Shown piece by piece: positions 40,604-49,637 of a DNA stretch of 64,000 nucleotides. Position numbers and translations under genes: made by a program. The notes beneath the pieces are model-generated. The model searched no databases, was not told the DNA's origin, and saw only the letters and a program-made list of their open reading frames with translations. This DNA is from Puniceibacterium sediminis (lineage in GTDB: Bacteria > Pseudomonadota > Alphaproteobacteria > Rhodobacterales > Rhodobacteraceae). Every line of letters begins with the position of its first letter. Positions within the stretch are counted from its first letter, which is position 1. The stretch spans positions 99,436 to 163,435 of the forward strand of contig NZ_FZNN01000011.1 in assembly GCF_900188035.1 (NCBI RefSeq). Direction: 5' to 3'.

Positions 40604-41284
40604 ATGTCCGCTGACCAAACCGCCCCTTCCGCTGACCAGCCGGACAAGTCCAGCCTGTTTGACGCCCCCGTCATGGGCGAGCAGGAACGCATGGTCGAAG
40701 CGATCCTTTTCGCCACCGCCGAACCCGTCACCGTGCGTGAACTCAATGACCGTATGCCCCATGGCTGCGACGCCGCCGAGGCACTGGTGTACCTGCGCAA
40801 ACGCTACGAAGGGCGCGGCGTCAATGTCGTCCGGGTGGGCGATGCATGGGCCATTCGCACTGCGCCGGATCTGTCTTTTCTCATGCAAAAAGAAACGGTT
40901 GAGACGCGCAAGCTGTCCCGCGCCGCGATCGAGACCCTGGCAATCATCGCCTATCACGCCCCCGTCACCCGCGCCGAGATCGAAGAAATCCGTGGCGTTT
41001 CCGTGTCGCGTGGGACGGTGGATCAGCTGCTGGAAATGGAATGGATCCGTTTTGGCCGTCGCAAGATGACCCCGGGCCGCCCGGTGACATTTGTGGTGAC
41101 GCAGGAATTTCTCGACCACTTCGGACTTGAATCAGCCCGCGACCTGCCGGGCCTCAAGGAACTCCGCGCCGCCGGCCTGCTCGAAAACCGACCACTCCCC
41201 GGCACCATTCCCCTGGGCGGGGAAGGCGATGCAGATGCCGAAGAATCCATCGACGAAGGCCAGAGCGAGCTGTTCGAGGACTGA
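40604..41284 (+). CDS. scpB: segregation and condensation protein B
   Basis: ScpB is the paired winged-helix subunit that binds ScpA in the condensin complex. The 226-residue protein contains the family segments VEAILFATAEPVTVRELNDR, LSRAAIETLAIIAYHAPVTR, the IRGVSVSRGTVDQLLEM block and TTPEFLDHFGL-like VTQEFLDHFGLESARDLP. An upstream ATG at 40529 overlaps the scpA stop and would add 25 residues encoded by 11-bp repeats; I prefer 40604 because family similarity begins later and the repeat-encoded residues look non-conserved. The C-terminal tail is acidic. Confidence 0.92.
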   Translation: MSADQTAPSADQPDKSSLFDAPVMGEQERMVEAILFATAEPVTVRELNDRMPHGCDAAEALVYLRKRYEGRGVNVVRVGDAWAIRTAPDLSFLMQKETVETRKLSRAAIETLAIIAYHAPVTRAEIEEIRGVSVSRGTVDQLLEMEWIRFGRRKMTPGRPVTFVVTQEFLDHFGLESARDLPGLKELRAAGLLENRPLPGTIPLGGEGDADAEESIDEGQSELFED

Positions 41285-41359
41285 AAAGTCCCCTACGAAA
41301 CACACTCCGTTACGGCGGAATTTTCGTACAATTTTGGGCTCTGACTGGGCCGGAACCGA

Positions 41360-41390
41360 AAATGACCCCAGCGCAAGGCCGGGGTCATTT
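41360..41390. terminator. bidirectional terminator between scpB and the SH3 protein gene
   Basis: AAATGACCCC (41360-41369) and GGGGTCATTT (41381-41390) form a perfect 10-bp stem whose A- and T-rich ends serve both converging genes. Confidence 0.8.
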
Positions 41391-41408
41391 CCCTTTGTCG
41401 TGAAATCG

Positions 41409-42071
41409 TTAGCGGATCACACGCACGATGCGGCGCGAGTCACTGTCGACCACAACCGTCTGCCCGTTAACGTTGACATAGGAATACTGCTGCTCCGGCA
41501 CTTCGTAGACCTGAACCGAATCCGGGATGCCTGCACCGACTGCCACTTCACCCGACAGGTAGACGGGTTCAACAGGGTTTTCGCGCACATAAGTCACCGT
41601 GGTTTCGTCCACGGCCGAAGATGCGCCAGTGGCCGCACCGATGATCGCACCCGCAGCCAGAGCTGCCGGACCGCCGATCAGCAGGGCACCCGCCGCGGCA
41701 CCAATGGTGGCACCCGCAGCGCCGCCAGCGGCCTTGTTGCCCTCATCATAGGTCACCGTCTCGATTTCGACCGTCTTGGGCGCCTGGTACAATACAACCG
41801 GTTCGTTTTCGACCGGCGTGGTCAGATAGGCGGAATAGGCCCAGCCTTCCTGACCGTCGAAATTGACTTCGCACCATTCCCCGTTATCGAGGCAGCCGAC
41901 GACATCCACTTCGGCGTCGGCGGGGATAACCCCCTGAATTTCATACTGCGATCCGGGGCCAGAGCGGAAGTTGAGCTCTGTGGTCGCGTTGGCGGACATT
42001 CCCGCCAGCGCCGGGGACGCGGCGATGCTGATGATTGCGGTCGAGAAAAGAGCGATCTGCTTGAGTTTCAT
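41409..42071 (-). CDS. exported SH3 domain protein with DUF1236 C terminus
   Basis: The 220-residue protein has a signal peptide (about 1-23, ending ALAG), a bacterial SH3 domain (about 25-85, TELNFRSGPGSQYEIQG...GWAYSAYL), a glycine/alanine-rich hydrophobic zipper (about 112-150) and a DUF1236-type C-terminal block (VNVNGQTVVVDSDSRRIVRVIR region). It is likely periplasmic or envelope-associated. GGAAGGATC precedes the ATG at 42071; the longer open frame upstream has no signal peptide. It converges with scpB across a terminator. Confidence 0.87.
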   Translation of the reverse strand: MKLKQIALFSTAIISIAASPALAGMSANATTELNFRSGPGSQYEIQGVIPADAEVDVVGCLDNGEWCEVNFDGQEGWAYSAYLTTPVENEPVVLYQAPKTVEIETVTYDEGNKAAGGAAGATIGAAAGALLIGGPAALAAGAIIGAATGASSAVDETTVTYVRENPVEPVYLSGEVAVGAGIPDSVQVYEVPEQQYSYVNVNGQTVVVDSDSRRIVRVIR

Positions 42072-42245
42072 GGTCGTGATCCTTCCAGTTTCGTCATTCA
42101 AAAGGCGTCTGCACCTTCGGACTGGAAAGCCCCGAACAGCGGGTTTGGTTCCTGAACCACGAGCACAAAGCCGGGGATCCAAGCGGAGATCTGCGCGTCT
42201 GTCGTTAAAATCGGCGAGGATCCGCAGGTTCCCTGCCAAACAGCC

Positions 42246-43322
42246 TTAGCTACGGAAATGTTTCGATAATTTCAGGCCCTGCCCCTGATAGTTCGAGGCG
42301 ATCCCCTGACCATAAAGCTGCTGGGGTACCTCGGACATGCGTTCATAGACCAATCGTCCGACGATCTGCCCATGTTCGAGTACAAACGGAGCCTCGTGGC
42401 AGCGCACCTCAAGCACGCCGCGAGAGCCGGTGCCGCCCGCCTGAGCGTGACCAAAGCCCGGATCAAAGAAACCCGCATAGTGTACCCGGAATTCACCCAC
42501 CATGGCAAAATAGGGGGCCATCTCGGCAGCATAGCTCGGCGGGATGTGCACGGCCTCGCGGCTGACAAGGATGTAGAACGCGTCCGGGTCCAGAATGATC
42601 TGCCCCTTGTCGGTGCGCAACTCCTCCCAAAATTCTGCGGGGTCGTAGGCACCGATCCGGTCAAGGTCGATCACCCCGGTATGCGGCTTGGCCCGATATC
42701 CGACGAGTGTGCCGGTGCTGGGCCGCAGATCAACGGAAAAGCCAAGGCCTTCGCTGATCACCGCAGGTCCGCCAGTCACCAGAACGTCGGTTTCGTGCAA
42801 TGCGCTAAGTTCGGCATCGCTCAGTACCGACCGGCCCTGGCGGAACCTGATCTGGTTCAGGCGCATTCCGGGGCGCACCAGCACCGAAAACGACCGTGGG
42901 CATATCTCGGCATAAAGCGGACCCTTGTAGCCCGTTGGAATCCTGTCGAATTCCGTTCCACCATCTGTGATCAACCGGGTCAGCAGGTCCAGCCTGCCGG
43001 TCGAGCTTTTTGCATTTGCGATGGCCTGCACGTCTGCGGGCAGATCCAGCGATTCCATCAATGGCACCACGTAGACGCAGCCCTTTTCCAACACAGCGCC
43101 AGCACTAAGGTCGATACGGTGCATCACGAATTCGTCGATCCGCGACGCCACGCTCTGGCCGTGCCCGGCCAGGAATGAGGCACGTACGCGGTAGGCGGTT
43201 TGCCCCAGCCGCAGGTCCAGACTGGCAGGCTGCACTTGGGCGGCCAGAATGTCTGTATTCGAAGACAGCGTGCCGTCTGCGATCATCGCTTCGATATGCT
43301 GGCTGGCAAGAACACCTGTCAT
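42246..43322 (-). CDS. dcd: 2'-deoxycytidine 5'-triphosphate deaminase, long form
   Basis: This enzyme deaminates dCTP to dUTP for thymidylate synthesis. At 358 residues it is about twice the E. coli length and represents the two-domain form common in alphaproteobacteria, with Dcd-like cores in both halves: QPASLDLRLG and AKSSTGRLDLLTRLITDGG in the first and VHYAGFFDPGFGH in the second. The ATG at 43322 has GAGGAG at the right spacing, preferred over an in-frame Met 18 nt upstream. A 174-bp gap separates it from the SH3 gene. Confidence 0.9.
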   Translation of the reverse strand: MTGVLASQHIEAMIADGTLSSNTDILAAQVQPASLDLRLGQTAYRVRASFLAGHGQSVASRIDEFVMHRIDLSAGAVLEKGCVYVVPLMESLDLPADVQAIANAKSSTGRLDLLTRLITDGGTEFDRIPTGYKGPLYAEICPRSFSVLVRPGMRLNQIRFRQGRSVLSDAELSALHETDVLVTGGPAVISEGLGFSVDLRPSTGTLVGYRAKPHTGVIDLDRIGAYDPAEFWEELRTDKGQIILDPDAFYILVSREAVHIPPSYAAEMAPYFAMVGEFRVHYAGFFDPGFGHAQAGGTGSRGVLEVRCHEAPFVLEHGQIVGRLVYERMSEVPQQLYGQGIASNYQGQGLKLSKHFRS

Positions 43323-43446
43323 TGACGTCTCCTCGATCACCCCTTGGGGGTGTCTTTGATTAACAACTCAACACAGTGATGGGGAGGGGGAAAATGATAT
43401 TCCACAAGCACTTGGCTCATGATGCTCATAAAGAGCATGTGGTAGC

Positions 43447-43523
43447 TGGTCGGGCTAGCAGGACTCGAACCTGCGACCTTCCGTCCCCCAGACGGACGCG
43501 CTACCAGACTGCGCTATAGCCCG
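43447..43523 (-). tRNA. tRNA-Pro(GGG)
   Basis: A complete cloverleaf of 77 nt can be read on the minus strand: acceptor CGGGCTA pairs with TAGCCCG, followed by discriminator A and an encoded CCA. The anticodon stem TCCGT/ACGGA encloses the loop CTGGGGG, giving anticodon GGG, and the T-arm is GCAGG-TTCGAGT-CCTGC. Confidence 0.97.
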
Positions 43524-43593
43524 ACTGAGGCACGTCATATCGGTTTTCCGTGTGAGAGCAACCCCGAAATGACAGTTTTTTTAACGCCGGAGG

Positions 43594-44589
43594 TCAGCTT
43601 CTCCGTCCGGCCTCGGCCGAGGCGACCAGCGCACGCAACCGTGCCGCAATCGGCGCCATGGCCTCAGCCTGCAAGAGGGTCACTTTGGTCAGTTTCGACA
43701 GATGACTCAGGCAATAAGGTGCGGGCTCGATCGCGTCTAGGTCGGGATTCTCTGGCAGGATTCTTGGTGCCCGTGCCAACGGCGATTCCGCTTTCTCGGG
43801 TGCTTCTAATTCATCCGCTTCGACCAACTGCTCCTCGTCTGCGGGCTCTTGCGACTCAACGTCATCGGCGACGTCGTCACTCAGTGGGTTTTGCAGGAAA
43901 TCGGGCAGGGGGCTGTGATCGGGATCCGCAGCAAAACTGTCCGCGACGACAGGTTCTGCAGCATCCTTTTCCGACACGTCTGGCTCGGGTGTCGTTTCCT
44001 GGGCCGTTGGCTCCGGCGCAACGCCCTCTTCCAGCCCGAGCTCCGTCTCAGCTTCTGCCTCTTCCAGGATATCCTGCCCGGGTGCCAAATCCAAGGTGGT
44101 TGGTTCGGGCGTGGCGTCCTCTTTGGGCTCTGGCTCCAGCTCCAGCTCAGGTTCGGCTAACGCCTCTAATTCAGGAGTAACTTCCTCATCCGCGGCGATG
44201 ACGTCTTCTGAAACGGGCTGGGAAAATGGAACAACAATGTCATCCGGTTCGGGCACATCGGTAAATGGCGCTTCTGCGATCAGTTCCGCTTGATCGTCCT
44301 CGTCCGCCTGTTCGGCCAGCTCTAACGAAAGCGACGCGACATGCTTGACCCCTTCTTCACGCAGAATCTTTTGCACACCTTTGATGGTCATGCCGTCGTG
44401 ATGAAGCAAAGTCTTGATTCCGCCCAGCAATTCCATATCAGCTGGCCGATAATACCGACGTCCCCCGGCGCGTTTGACCGGTTTCACCTGGGTGAACTTG
44501 CTTTCCCAGAAGCGAAGAACATGCGCCGGAGTTTCAAGCCATTCCGCCACCTCGCTGATTGTGCGAAAGGCGTCCGGGGACTTGCTCAT
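43594..44589 (-). CDS. MerR-family-like regulator with long acidic tail
   Basis: The 331-residue protein has an N-terminal MerR-type winged helix domain (about 5-75: [15 protein letters not shown] [22 protein letters not shown] and [12 protein letters not shown]), then roughly 200 residues very rich in Glu, Asp, Pro and Ala, and a short conserved-looking C terminus ([20 protein letters not shown]). Only the N terminus supports a DNA-binding function; no metal-binding cysteines are present. It starts 10 nt after ihfA stops, a pairing seen in related genomes. The acidic region has repeated EPEPE-like codons and may vary in length. Confidence 0.88.
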   Translation of the reverse strand: MSKSPDAFRTISEVAEWLETPAHVLRFWESKFTQVKPVKRAGGRRYYRPADMELLGGIKTLLHHDGMTIKGVQKILREEGVKHVASLSLELAEQADEDDQAELIAEAPFTDVPEPDDIVVPFSQPVSEDVIAADEEVTPELEALAEPELELEPEPKEDATPEPTTLDLAPGQDILEEAEAETELGLEEGVAPEPTAQETTPEPDVSEKDAAEPVVADSFAADPDHSPLPDFLQNPLSDDVADDVESQEPADEEQLVEADELEAPEKAESPLARAPRILPENPDLDAIEPAPYCLSHLSKLTKVTLLQAEAMAPIAARLRALVASAEAGRRS

Positions 44590-44599
44590 AACGGGATCC

Positions 44600-44902
44600 T
44601 CAGCGTTTGTTGCCTGCGGCAACACGCTCTTTCATCAGATGCGACGGGCGAAATGTCAGCACGCGACGCGGCTGGATGGGCACTTCTTCGCCAGTCTTTG
44701 GGTTGCGGCCGACGCGGGCAGCCTTGTCCCGAATCGAGAATGTTCCAAAGGACGATATCTTGACCTGCTCGCCATCGACCAGCGCGTCGGACATATGTCC
44801 AAGCACTGCCTCGACCAGCTCGGCACTTTCATTGCGCGACAATCCGACCTCGCGGAACACCGCTTCGCTCAAATCCATCCGCGTCAGGGTCTTTTCGCCC
44901 AT
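44600..44902 (-). CDS. ihfA: integration host factor subunit alpha
   Basis: IHF-alpha forms a heterodimer with IHF-beta that bends DNA sharply at specific sites. The 100-residue protein begins [19 protein letters not shown] and has the beta-arm motif [23 protein letters not shown] with its proline at the tip, characteristic of the alpha subunit. AGGAGGGA precedes the ATG at 44902. It lies between fabH and the MerR-like gene on the same strand, as in many alphaproteobacteria. Confidence 0.95.
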   Translation of the reverse strand: MGEKTLTRMDLSEAVFREVGLSRNESAELVEAVLGHMSDALVDGEQVKISSFGTFSIRDKAARVGRNPKTGEEVPIQPRRVLTFRPSHLMKERVAAGNKR

Positions 44903-45000
44903 AGGTCCGTCCCTCCTGATTTTGGGCAGCATAGGCCGGCGGAATTTTCCGAGTCAATATCAATGGCTTGCAATGGCGTATTTACAACGCCTTAGGGGCA

Positions 45001-45972
45001 TTACCAGCGCAGTACGACGGCACCCCAGGCAAGTCCGCCACCAATTGCCTCGGTGACCACCAGATCGCCGGTCTTGATCTGGCCACGTTCCTTGCCAACG
45101 GAAAGAGCAAGGGGAATCGATGCGGCAGAGGTGTTGCCATGGTCCTGGACTGTCACGACGACGCGTTCCATCGGCAGACCCAGCTTTTTGGCGGTGCCGG
45201 CGATGATGCGGATGTTCGCCTGATGCGGCACGACCCAGTCCACGTCTTCGCCTGTAAGGCCGATCTTTTCCAATGCCGTGGTGGCCGTAGAAGCCAGTTT
45301 TTCCACCGCGTGGCGAAAGACTTCCTTGCCTTCCATGCGTAGAAAGCCCGTGCTCTGGGTCGATACGCCACCATCGACATAAAGAATGTCGCGGAAGCGC
45401 CCGTCGGAGTTGAGGTCCGTGGACAGCACGCCGCGATCCGCAGTTGTGCCTTCACCTTCGCCAGATTCGAGAATCAGCGCGCCGGCACCGTCGCCAAACA
45501 ATACGCAGGTGCTTCGGTCGCTCCAGTCCATGATGCGGCTGAAGGTTTCAGCGCCGATGATCAGCACGCGCTTTGCCTGACCGGACACGATCAGCGCATT
45601 GGCGTTGGCCAGCGCATAGATGAAACCGGCACAGACCGCCTGCACGTCAAAGGCAAAGCCCTTGGTCATGCCAAGTTCGGCCTGCACCATGGTTGCGGCT
45701 GAGGGAAAAGTGAAATCGGCGGTAGAGGTGGCGACGATGATGGCATCCAGATCGTCAGCCACCAGTCCCGCATCGGCAAGAGCCGCGCGCGCTGCGCGTG
45801 TGGCCATGTCCGAGGTGGTCTGTCCGTCGGCAGCGATATGGCGACGCTCAATGCCTGAACGGGATTTGATCCATTCGTCCGATGTGTCCAGTGTCGTTTC
45901 GAATTCTGAATTCGGAACGATCCGGTCTGGCAAGTAGTGGCCGACACCTGCGACCACGGCACGTAAAGTCAT
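45001..45972 (-). CDS. fabH: 3-oxoacyl-[acyl-carrier-protein] synthase III
   Basis: FabH condenses acetyl-CoA with malonyl-ACP to start fatty acid synthesis. The 323-residue protein shows the complete Cys-His-Asn triad: C114 in VQAVCAGFIYA, the histidine of VVPHQANIRI and the asparagine of GNTSAASIPLAL. Its ATG overlaps the plsX stop by 4 nt, so the two are translationally coupled in the rpmF-plsX-fabH-ihfA cluster that links lipid synthesis with translation. Confidence 0.97.
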   Translation of the reverse strand: MTLRAVVAGVGHYLPDRIVPNSEFETTLDTSDEWIKSRSGIERRHIAADGQTTSDMATRAARAALADAGLVADDLDAIIVATSTADFTFPSAATMVQAELGMTKGFAFDVQAVCAGFIYALANANALIVSGQAKRVLIIGAETFSRIMDWSDRSTCVLFGDGAGALILESGEGEGTTADRGVLSTDLNSDGRFRDILYVDGGVSTQSTGFLRMEGKEVFRHAVEKLASTATTALEKIGLTGEDVDWVVPHQANIRIIAGTAKKLGLPMERVVVTVQDHGNTSAASIPLALSVGKERGQIKTGDLVVTEAIGGGLAWGAVVLRW

Positions 45973-47075
45973 TGAGTAGTCCCGTCCTTTGACCCAATTG
46001 CGTCGGCATCGTGGCTAGGCACGGCGGTGGACGCAACCCGCGCGGCAAGTTTGTCGGTAAACCCGATCTGTGCCAGCTTAAAAGCCAGCTTCACGGCGGC
46101 CGACACCCCGGTAGCATCTGCCGATCCATGTGATTTAACCACAGTACCGTTAAGACCAAGGAAAACTCCGCCATTTACCCGGCGAGGGTCGATCCGTTTC
46201 TTGAGCCGACGCAGCGATGTCAGCGCCAGCAGCGAGGCGAGCCGCGACAGGAAGGAGTAGGCGAACGCCTCTTTCAGCAAGTCGCCGATCAGGCTTGCCG
46301 TGCCTTCGCCGGTCTTAAGCGCGACATTTCCGGTGAAACCGTCGGTGACAATCACGTCGGCGCGTTTGCCGGGGATATCGCCGCCTTCCACGAAACCTAC
46401 AAATTCAAAGCCCGATCCCGGAGCGGCCTTGCTGATCAGCTCGTGCGCTTCCTTGAGTTCAGAGCGGCCTTTATGCTCTTCGGTGCCGACATTCAGCAGG
46501 CCGACGCGAGGCACCTTCAAGGCCAGCCCGTTGCGTGCATAAGAAGCACCCATCTGGGCATATTGCAGCAGATCAAGCGCATCGGCACGGATATCGGCGC
46601 CAACATCCAGCATCACATTGAACCCCTGAGGGTTACGTGATGGCCAGAGTATCGCGATGGCCGGTCGGTTTACGCCCGGCAGCTTACGCAGTCGGATCAT
46701 CGAAAGGGCCATCAGCGCACCGGTGTTACCGCAGCTGACAGCCACGGTCGCTTCACCATTGCGCACGGAATCGAGGGCAGACCACATCGAGGTGTTCTTG
46801 CCGTTGCGCATCACCTGGCTGGGCTTGTCGTCCATGCTGACGACGCCAGTGGCATCCCGAATCTCGCAGACTTCTGCGAGACCCTTGCGCTTGGCCACAA
46901 GCTTTTCCAGTTCGGCTGCGGGTCCGTGCAGGATGAACCTGATATCCGGATTTTTTACAGCAGAATCGGCAATGCCGGCGACAACCGTCGCCGGACCCCG
47001 ATCGCCGCCCATGGCGTCAATGGAAAGGACGAAGGGGCCAACGCCCGCCTTCTTTTGATCCTGCGATGAGGTCAT
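45969..47075 (-). CDS. plsX: phosphate acyltransferase PlsX
   Basis: PlsX converts acyl-ACP to acyl-phosphate for glycerophospholipid synthesis. The 368-residue protein contains the opening SIDAMGGDRGP, the GNTGALMALSMIRL block and FVEGGDIPGKRADVIVTDGF. I place the start at 47075 because the family opening follows closely; a Met 66 nt upstream is in frame but lies in the short gap after rpmF. It overlaps fabH by 4 nt. Confidence 0.95.
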   Translation of the reverse strand: MTSSQDQKKAGVGPFVLSIDAMGGDRGPATVVAGIADSAVKNPDIRFILHGPAAELEKLVAKRKGLAEVCEIRDATGVVSMDDKPSQVMRNGKNTSMWSALDSVRNGEATVAVSCGNTGALMALSMIRLRKLPGVNRPAIAILWPSRNPQGFNVMLDVGADIRADALDLLQYAQMGASYARNGLALKVPRVGLLNVGTEEHKGRSELKEAHELISKAAPGSGFEFVGFVEGGDIPGKRADVIVTDGFTGNVALKTGEGTASLIGDLLKEAFAYSFLSRLASLLALTSLRRLKKRIDPRRVNGGVFLGLNGTVVKSHGSADATGVSAAVKLAFKLAQIGFTDKLAARVASTAVPSHDADAIGSKDGTTQ

Positions 47076-47097
47076 GAGGAGGGCCTTGACCAGCAGC

Positions 47098-47304
47098 TTA
47101 TGCCGCGTCTTCGTCCAGTTCGATTTCGTCCGCAGCCGCAATCACTTCGCGCGTGGCGTAGTGGCCGCAGGACGGGCAAACATGGTGCGGGCGTTTGAGT
47201 TCGCCGCAGTTGTCGCATTCGTTCGGATTCCCTGCCACGAGGGCGTCATGGGCGCGACGATTGTTGCGACGCGATTTTGATACTTTATTCTGTTGGACGG
47301 CCAT
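47098..47304 (-). CDS. rpmF: 50S ribosomal protein L32
   Basis: The 68-residue protein has the typical start [20 protein letters not shown] and two CxxC pairs ([18 protein letters not shown]) that bind zinc. It lies 22 nt upstream of plsX on the same strand, the common rpmF-plsX arrangement. A 289-bp gap separates it from the DUF177 gene; I see no gene there. Confidence 0.97.
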   Translation of the reverse strand: MAVQQNKVSKSRRNNRRAHDALVAGNPNECDNCGELKRPHHVCPSCGHYATREVIAAADEIELDEDAA

Positions 47305-47593
47305 GTCTCAACCTCAATCTGTTATGAAGCGGGCATGGCGCACATGCCCAGTTATCGGAGTGTCCGGCCTGATAGTCGAAAGGCCGCATCAGACACAACC
47401 CTGAATCCTGATGAAGGCGCGAAAATAGAAGGAAATTCTGCCAGCGCAAGCGGTTTCTATCGGGGGGCGCCAGCTTTCGGTCTCTTTCCGGCACCACTGG
47501 AATTCGTGCCTGCAAACTGACGAATCCCTCCGCTTGGTGTTTGCCTACGGGTTCAGTGGGTTGCCTGCTGGTCCAGAAGTGCCGGTTTGTGCC

Positions 47594-48163
47594 TTAGTTA
47601 CCCTTGTCCAGTTTGTCGCGCAAACCGGCAAGCCCTGCAAATGGCTTCAGATCCGAATCCCGCAGCGGCTCTGCGCCGTCTTCGGCATAGACTGCCTCGC
47701 CCAGTTCGGCGCCCTCGGCGCGCGGATACAGCGGCAGTGCAAGCGTCAGCGCCTCGATCATCGCACTGCGGACCGAGATGATATCGCCCAGCGGTTCGAT
47801 CGTGTCGTCTTCGGGTATCTCGATTTCGGAACCTTCTTCCGGCTCTCGAATCTGTTCAGAAGGCACGAAAGTGCGTGTCACCTCTTCGTCGATGCGTGTC
47901 ACGACAGGGGCGAGCGTTACCACGCAGGCCTGAACGGCCGTCGCTCCAAGTGTGGCGCTAAGCCGCCAGCCGCGTTTACCCAAGGGCGCGATTTGCCCTT
48001 CAAAGGTCAGTTTACGTATGCCGGTGATTCCCATTTCGGCGGCAATCGCGTCGCGTTCGGCGGCGTCGGGCCTCAGGGAAAATTGCGTCGGTGCGCGTGA
48101 CTTGAGTTTTGCCACGCGGAAGTCACCGGTTGCCTGGGCCGTTTTTGGATCAGATTGGACCAT
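47594..48163 (-). CDS. DUF177 (YceD-like) protein
   Basis: This 189-residue acidic protein belongs to the DUF177/YceD family, which is often encoded beside rpmF and has been linked to ribosomal RNA or ribosome function. Visible family features are ACVVTLAPVVTRIDEEVTRTF near the middle and the acidic LPLYPRAEGAEL region toward the C terminus. I chose the ATG at 48163 (AAGGA upstream) over an earlier in-frame Met that overlaps the bamE promoter region. It is divergent from bamE. Confidence 0.85.
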   Translation of the reverse strand: MVQSDPKTAQATGDFRVAKLKSRAPTQFSLRPDAAERDAIAAEMGITGIRKLTFEGQIAPLGKRGWRLSATLGATAVQACVVTLAPVVTRIDEEVTRTFVPSEQIREPEEGSEIEIPEDDTIEPLGDIISVRSAMIEALTLALPLYPRAEGAELGEAVYAEDGAEPLRDSDLKPFAGLAGLRDKLDKGN

Positions 48164-48250
48164 GGTGTTACGGTGTCCTTTACTTGATGGGCTGACATTC
48201 CTTATGTAAGCGGGATAGAAGGCACCAAAGGCCAAGGCAAGAGGAACGGC

Positions 48251-48715
48251 ATGACCGGCATTGGAATGAAGCTGAGGCTTGGGCTTCTGACAGTGGCATT
48301 CGGTGTGCTGTCAGCCTGTAGCGCTCAATACCGCAGTCACGGATATGTGCCCTTAGAAGGGGACCTACAGCAGATCGTTGTCGGCGTTGATACACGCGCC
48401 TCGGTCGAGGATCTGATCGGCGTGCCGACGATTTCGGGCGTATCCGGCGATGGCGGCTATTATTACATCGAATCAAATGTCCGTCATTTCGCTTATCGCG
48501 CGCCCGAAGAAGTGAGCCGCGAAATTCTGGCGATTTCGTTCGATGCTGGCGGTGTGGTCAGCAATATCGAACGCTACGGTCTCGAAGACGGTATCGTCGT
48601 GCCGATTTCGCGGCGGGTCACCGAAACCGGTGCAGGCGATATCAGCTTTATCCGCAAACTCTTTGGCAACATCGGCGGTGTCTCTGCCGAGGATCTGCTT
48701 GGCGCCAGCCGGTAG
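48251..48715 (+). CDS. bamE: outer membrane assembly lipoprotein BamE
   Basis: BamE is a small lipoprotein of the beta-barrel assembly machine. The 154-residue protein has a type II signal peptide with a lipobox VLSAC (C23), then the SmpA/OmlA domain with VGVDTRASVEDLIGVPT and GGYYYIESNV. The C-terminal 40 residues extend past the usual domain. GAGGAA lies six bases upstream of the ATG. Divergent from the DUF177 gene, with a short shared promoter region. Confidence 0.92.
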   Translation: MTGIGMKLRLGLLTVAFGVLSACSAQYRSHGYVPLEGDLQQIVVGVDTRASVEDLIGVPTISGVSGDGGYYYIESNVRHFAYRAPEEVSREILAISFDAGGVVSNIERYGLEDGIVVPISRRVTETGAGDISFIRKLFGNIGGVSAEDLLGASR

Positions 48716-48790
48716 ATCCGCCGTCACGCCAGCGTCACGGGAATCGGTCCAAGAGGGCGCACCGGGTTAGGACGCTGTCGGAGACGGGCC

Positions 48791-49522
48791 ATGATCACGT
48801 TACGCAAGGGCCGCTATCAGAGCCGGATTGCCGCAACGCCAGAGGATGTCGCAAGCGCTCAGGCGTTGCGGCATCTTGCGTTTCACGGGGTCGAAGGTGC
48901 GGATGTCGATTCCTTTGACGCCCAATGCACACATATGCTCATCGAAGAGATAGGTGCCGGGCGGCTGGTATGTTGTTTCCGGTTCCTGCCTTTGACCTGT
49001 GGGGCTGACATCGGGCGCAGCTATTCAGCGCAGTTCTATGGACTGTCAGCCCTCGCAACCTATTCCGGCCCGATGGTCGAGATGGGGCGATTCTGCATCC
49101 ATCCGGCACTGAATGATCCGGATGTGCTGCGTGTCGCCTGGGGAGCGATGACCGCATATGTGGATGACGCCGGGGTCGAACTGCTGTTTGGATGCGCCTC
49201 TTTTGCCGGGACGGATGCCAGGGAATATCTAGATGCCTTTGCCATGCTGAAGGCCCGGCATCTGGCGCCAAAACGCTGGCTGCCCCGGGTCAAGGCACCG
49301 GATGTGTTCCGCTTTGCCCAGGGGTTGCGGCGCAAGCCGGATGCGAAAAAGGGCCTTCTGCGGATGCCGCCGTTGCTGCGAACTTACCTCATGATGGGCG
49401 GCTGGGTCAGTGATCATGCTGTGGTGGATACCCAGATGAATACCCTGCATGTGTTCACCGGGATCGAGATCAATGCGATTCCCCCGGCGCGCAAGCGCTT
49501 GCTGCGGGCCGTGGCGGGGTAG
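48791..49522 (+). CDS. ornithine-acyl-ACP N-acyltransferase (OlsB-like)
   Basis: OlsB attaches a 3-hydroxy fatty acid to ornithine in the first step of ornithine lipid synthesis. The 243-residue GNAT-type protein shows RLVCCFRFLPL, the GRFCIHPALNDPDVLRVAWGA block and a MGGWVSDHAVVD segment typical of OlsB and hemolysin-like relatives. GGAGACGG precedes the ATG. olsA, which often follows olsB, is not next to it here. It could also be a glutamine-lipid synthase (GlsB-type) paralogue, which sequence alone cannot exclude. Confidence 0.85.
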   Translation: MITLRKGRYQSRIAATPEDVASAQALRHLAFHGVEGADVDSFDAQCTHMLIEEIGAGRLVCCFRFLPLTCGADIGRSYSAQFYGLSALATYSGPMVEMGRFCIHPALNDPDVLRVAWGAMTAYVDDAGVELLFGCASFAGTDAREYLDAFAMLKARHLAPKRWLPRVKAPDVFRFAQGLRRKPDAKKGLLRMPPLLRTYLMMGGWVSDHAVVDTQMNTLHVFTGIEINAIPPARKRLLRAVAG

Positions 49523-49637
49523 GCGGCGGATACGTGCACCGGCCACGAACCAACCGGACACCAGCGCTTAACCTATTTTCGCGGCGCGCAAGCACTACCG
49601 CTTGACCTTTCCACGCCACACGCCTAGCCCGCTGCGC

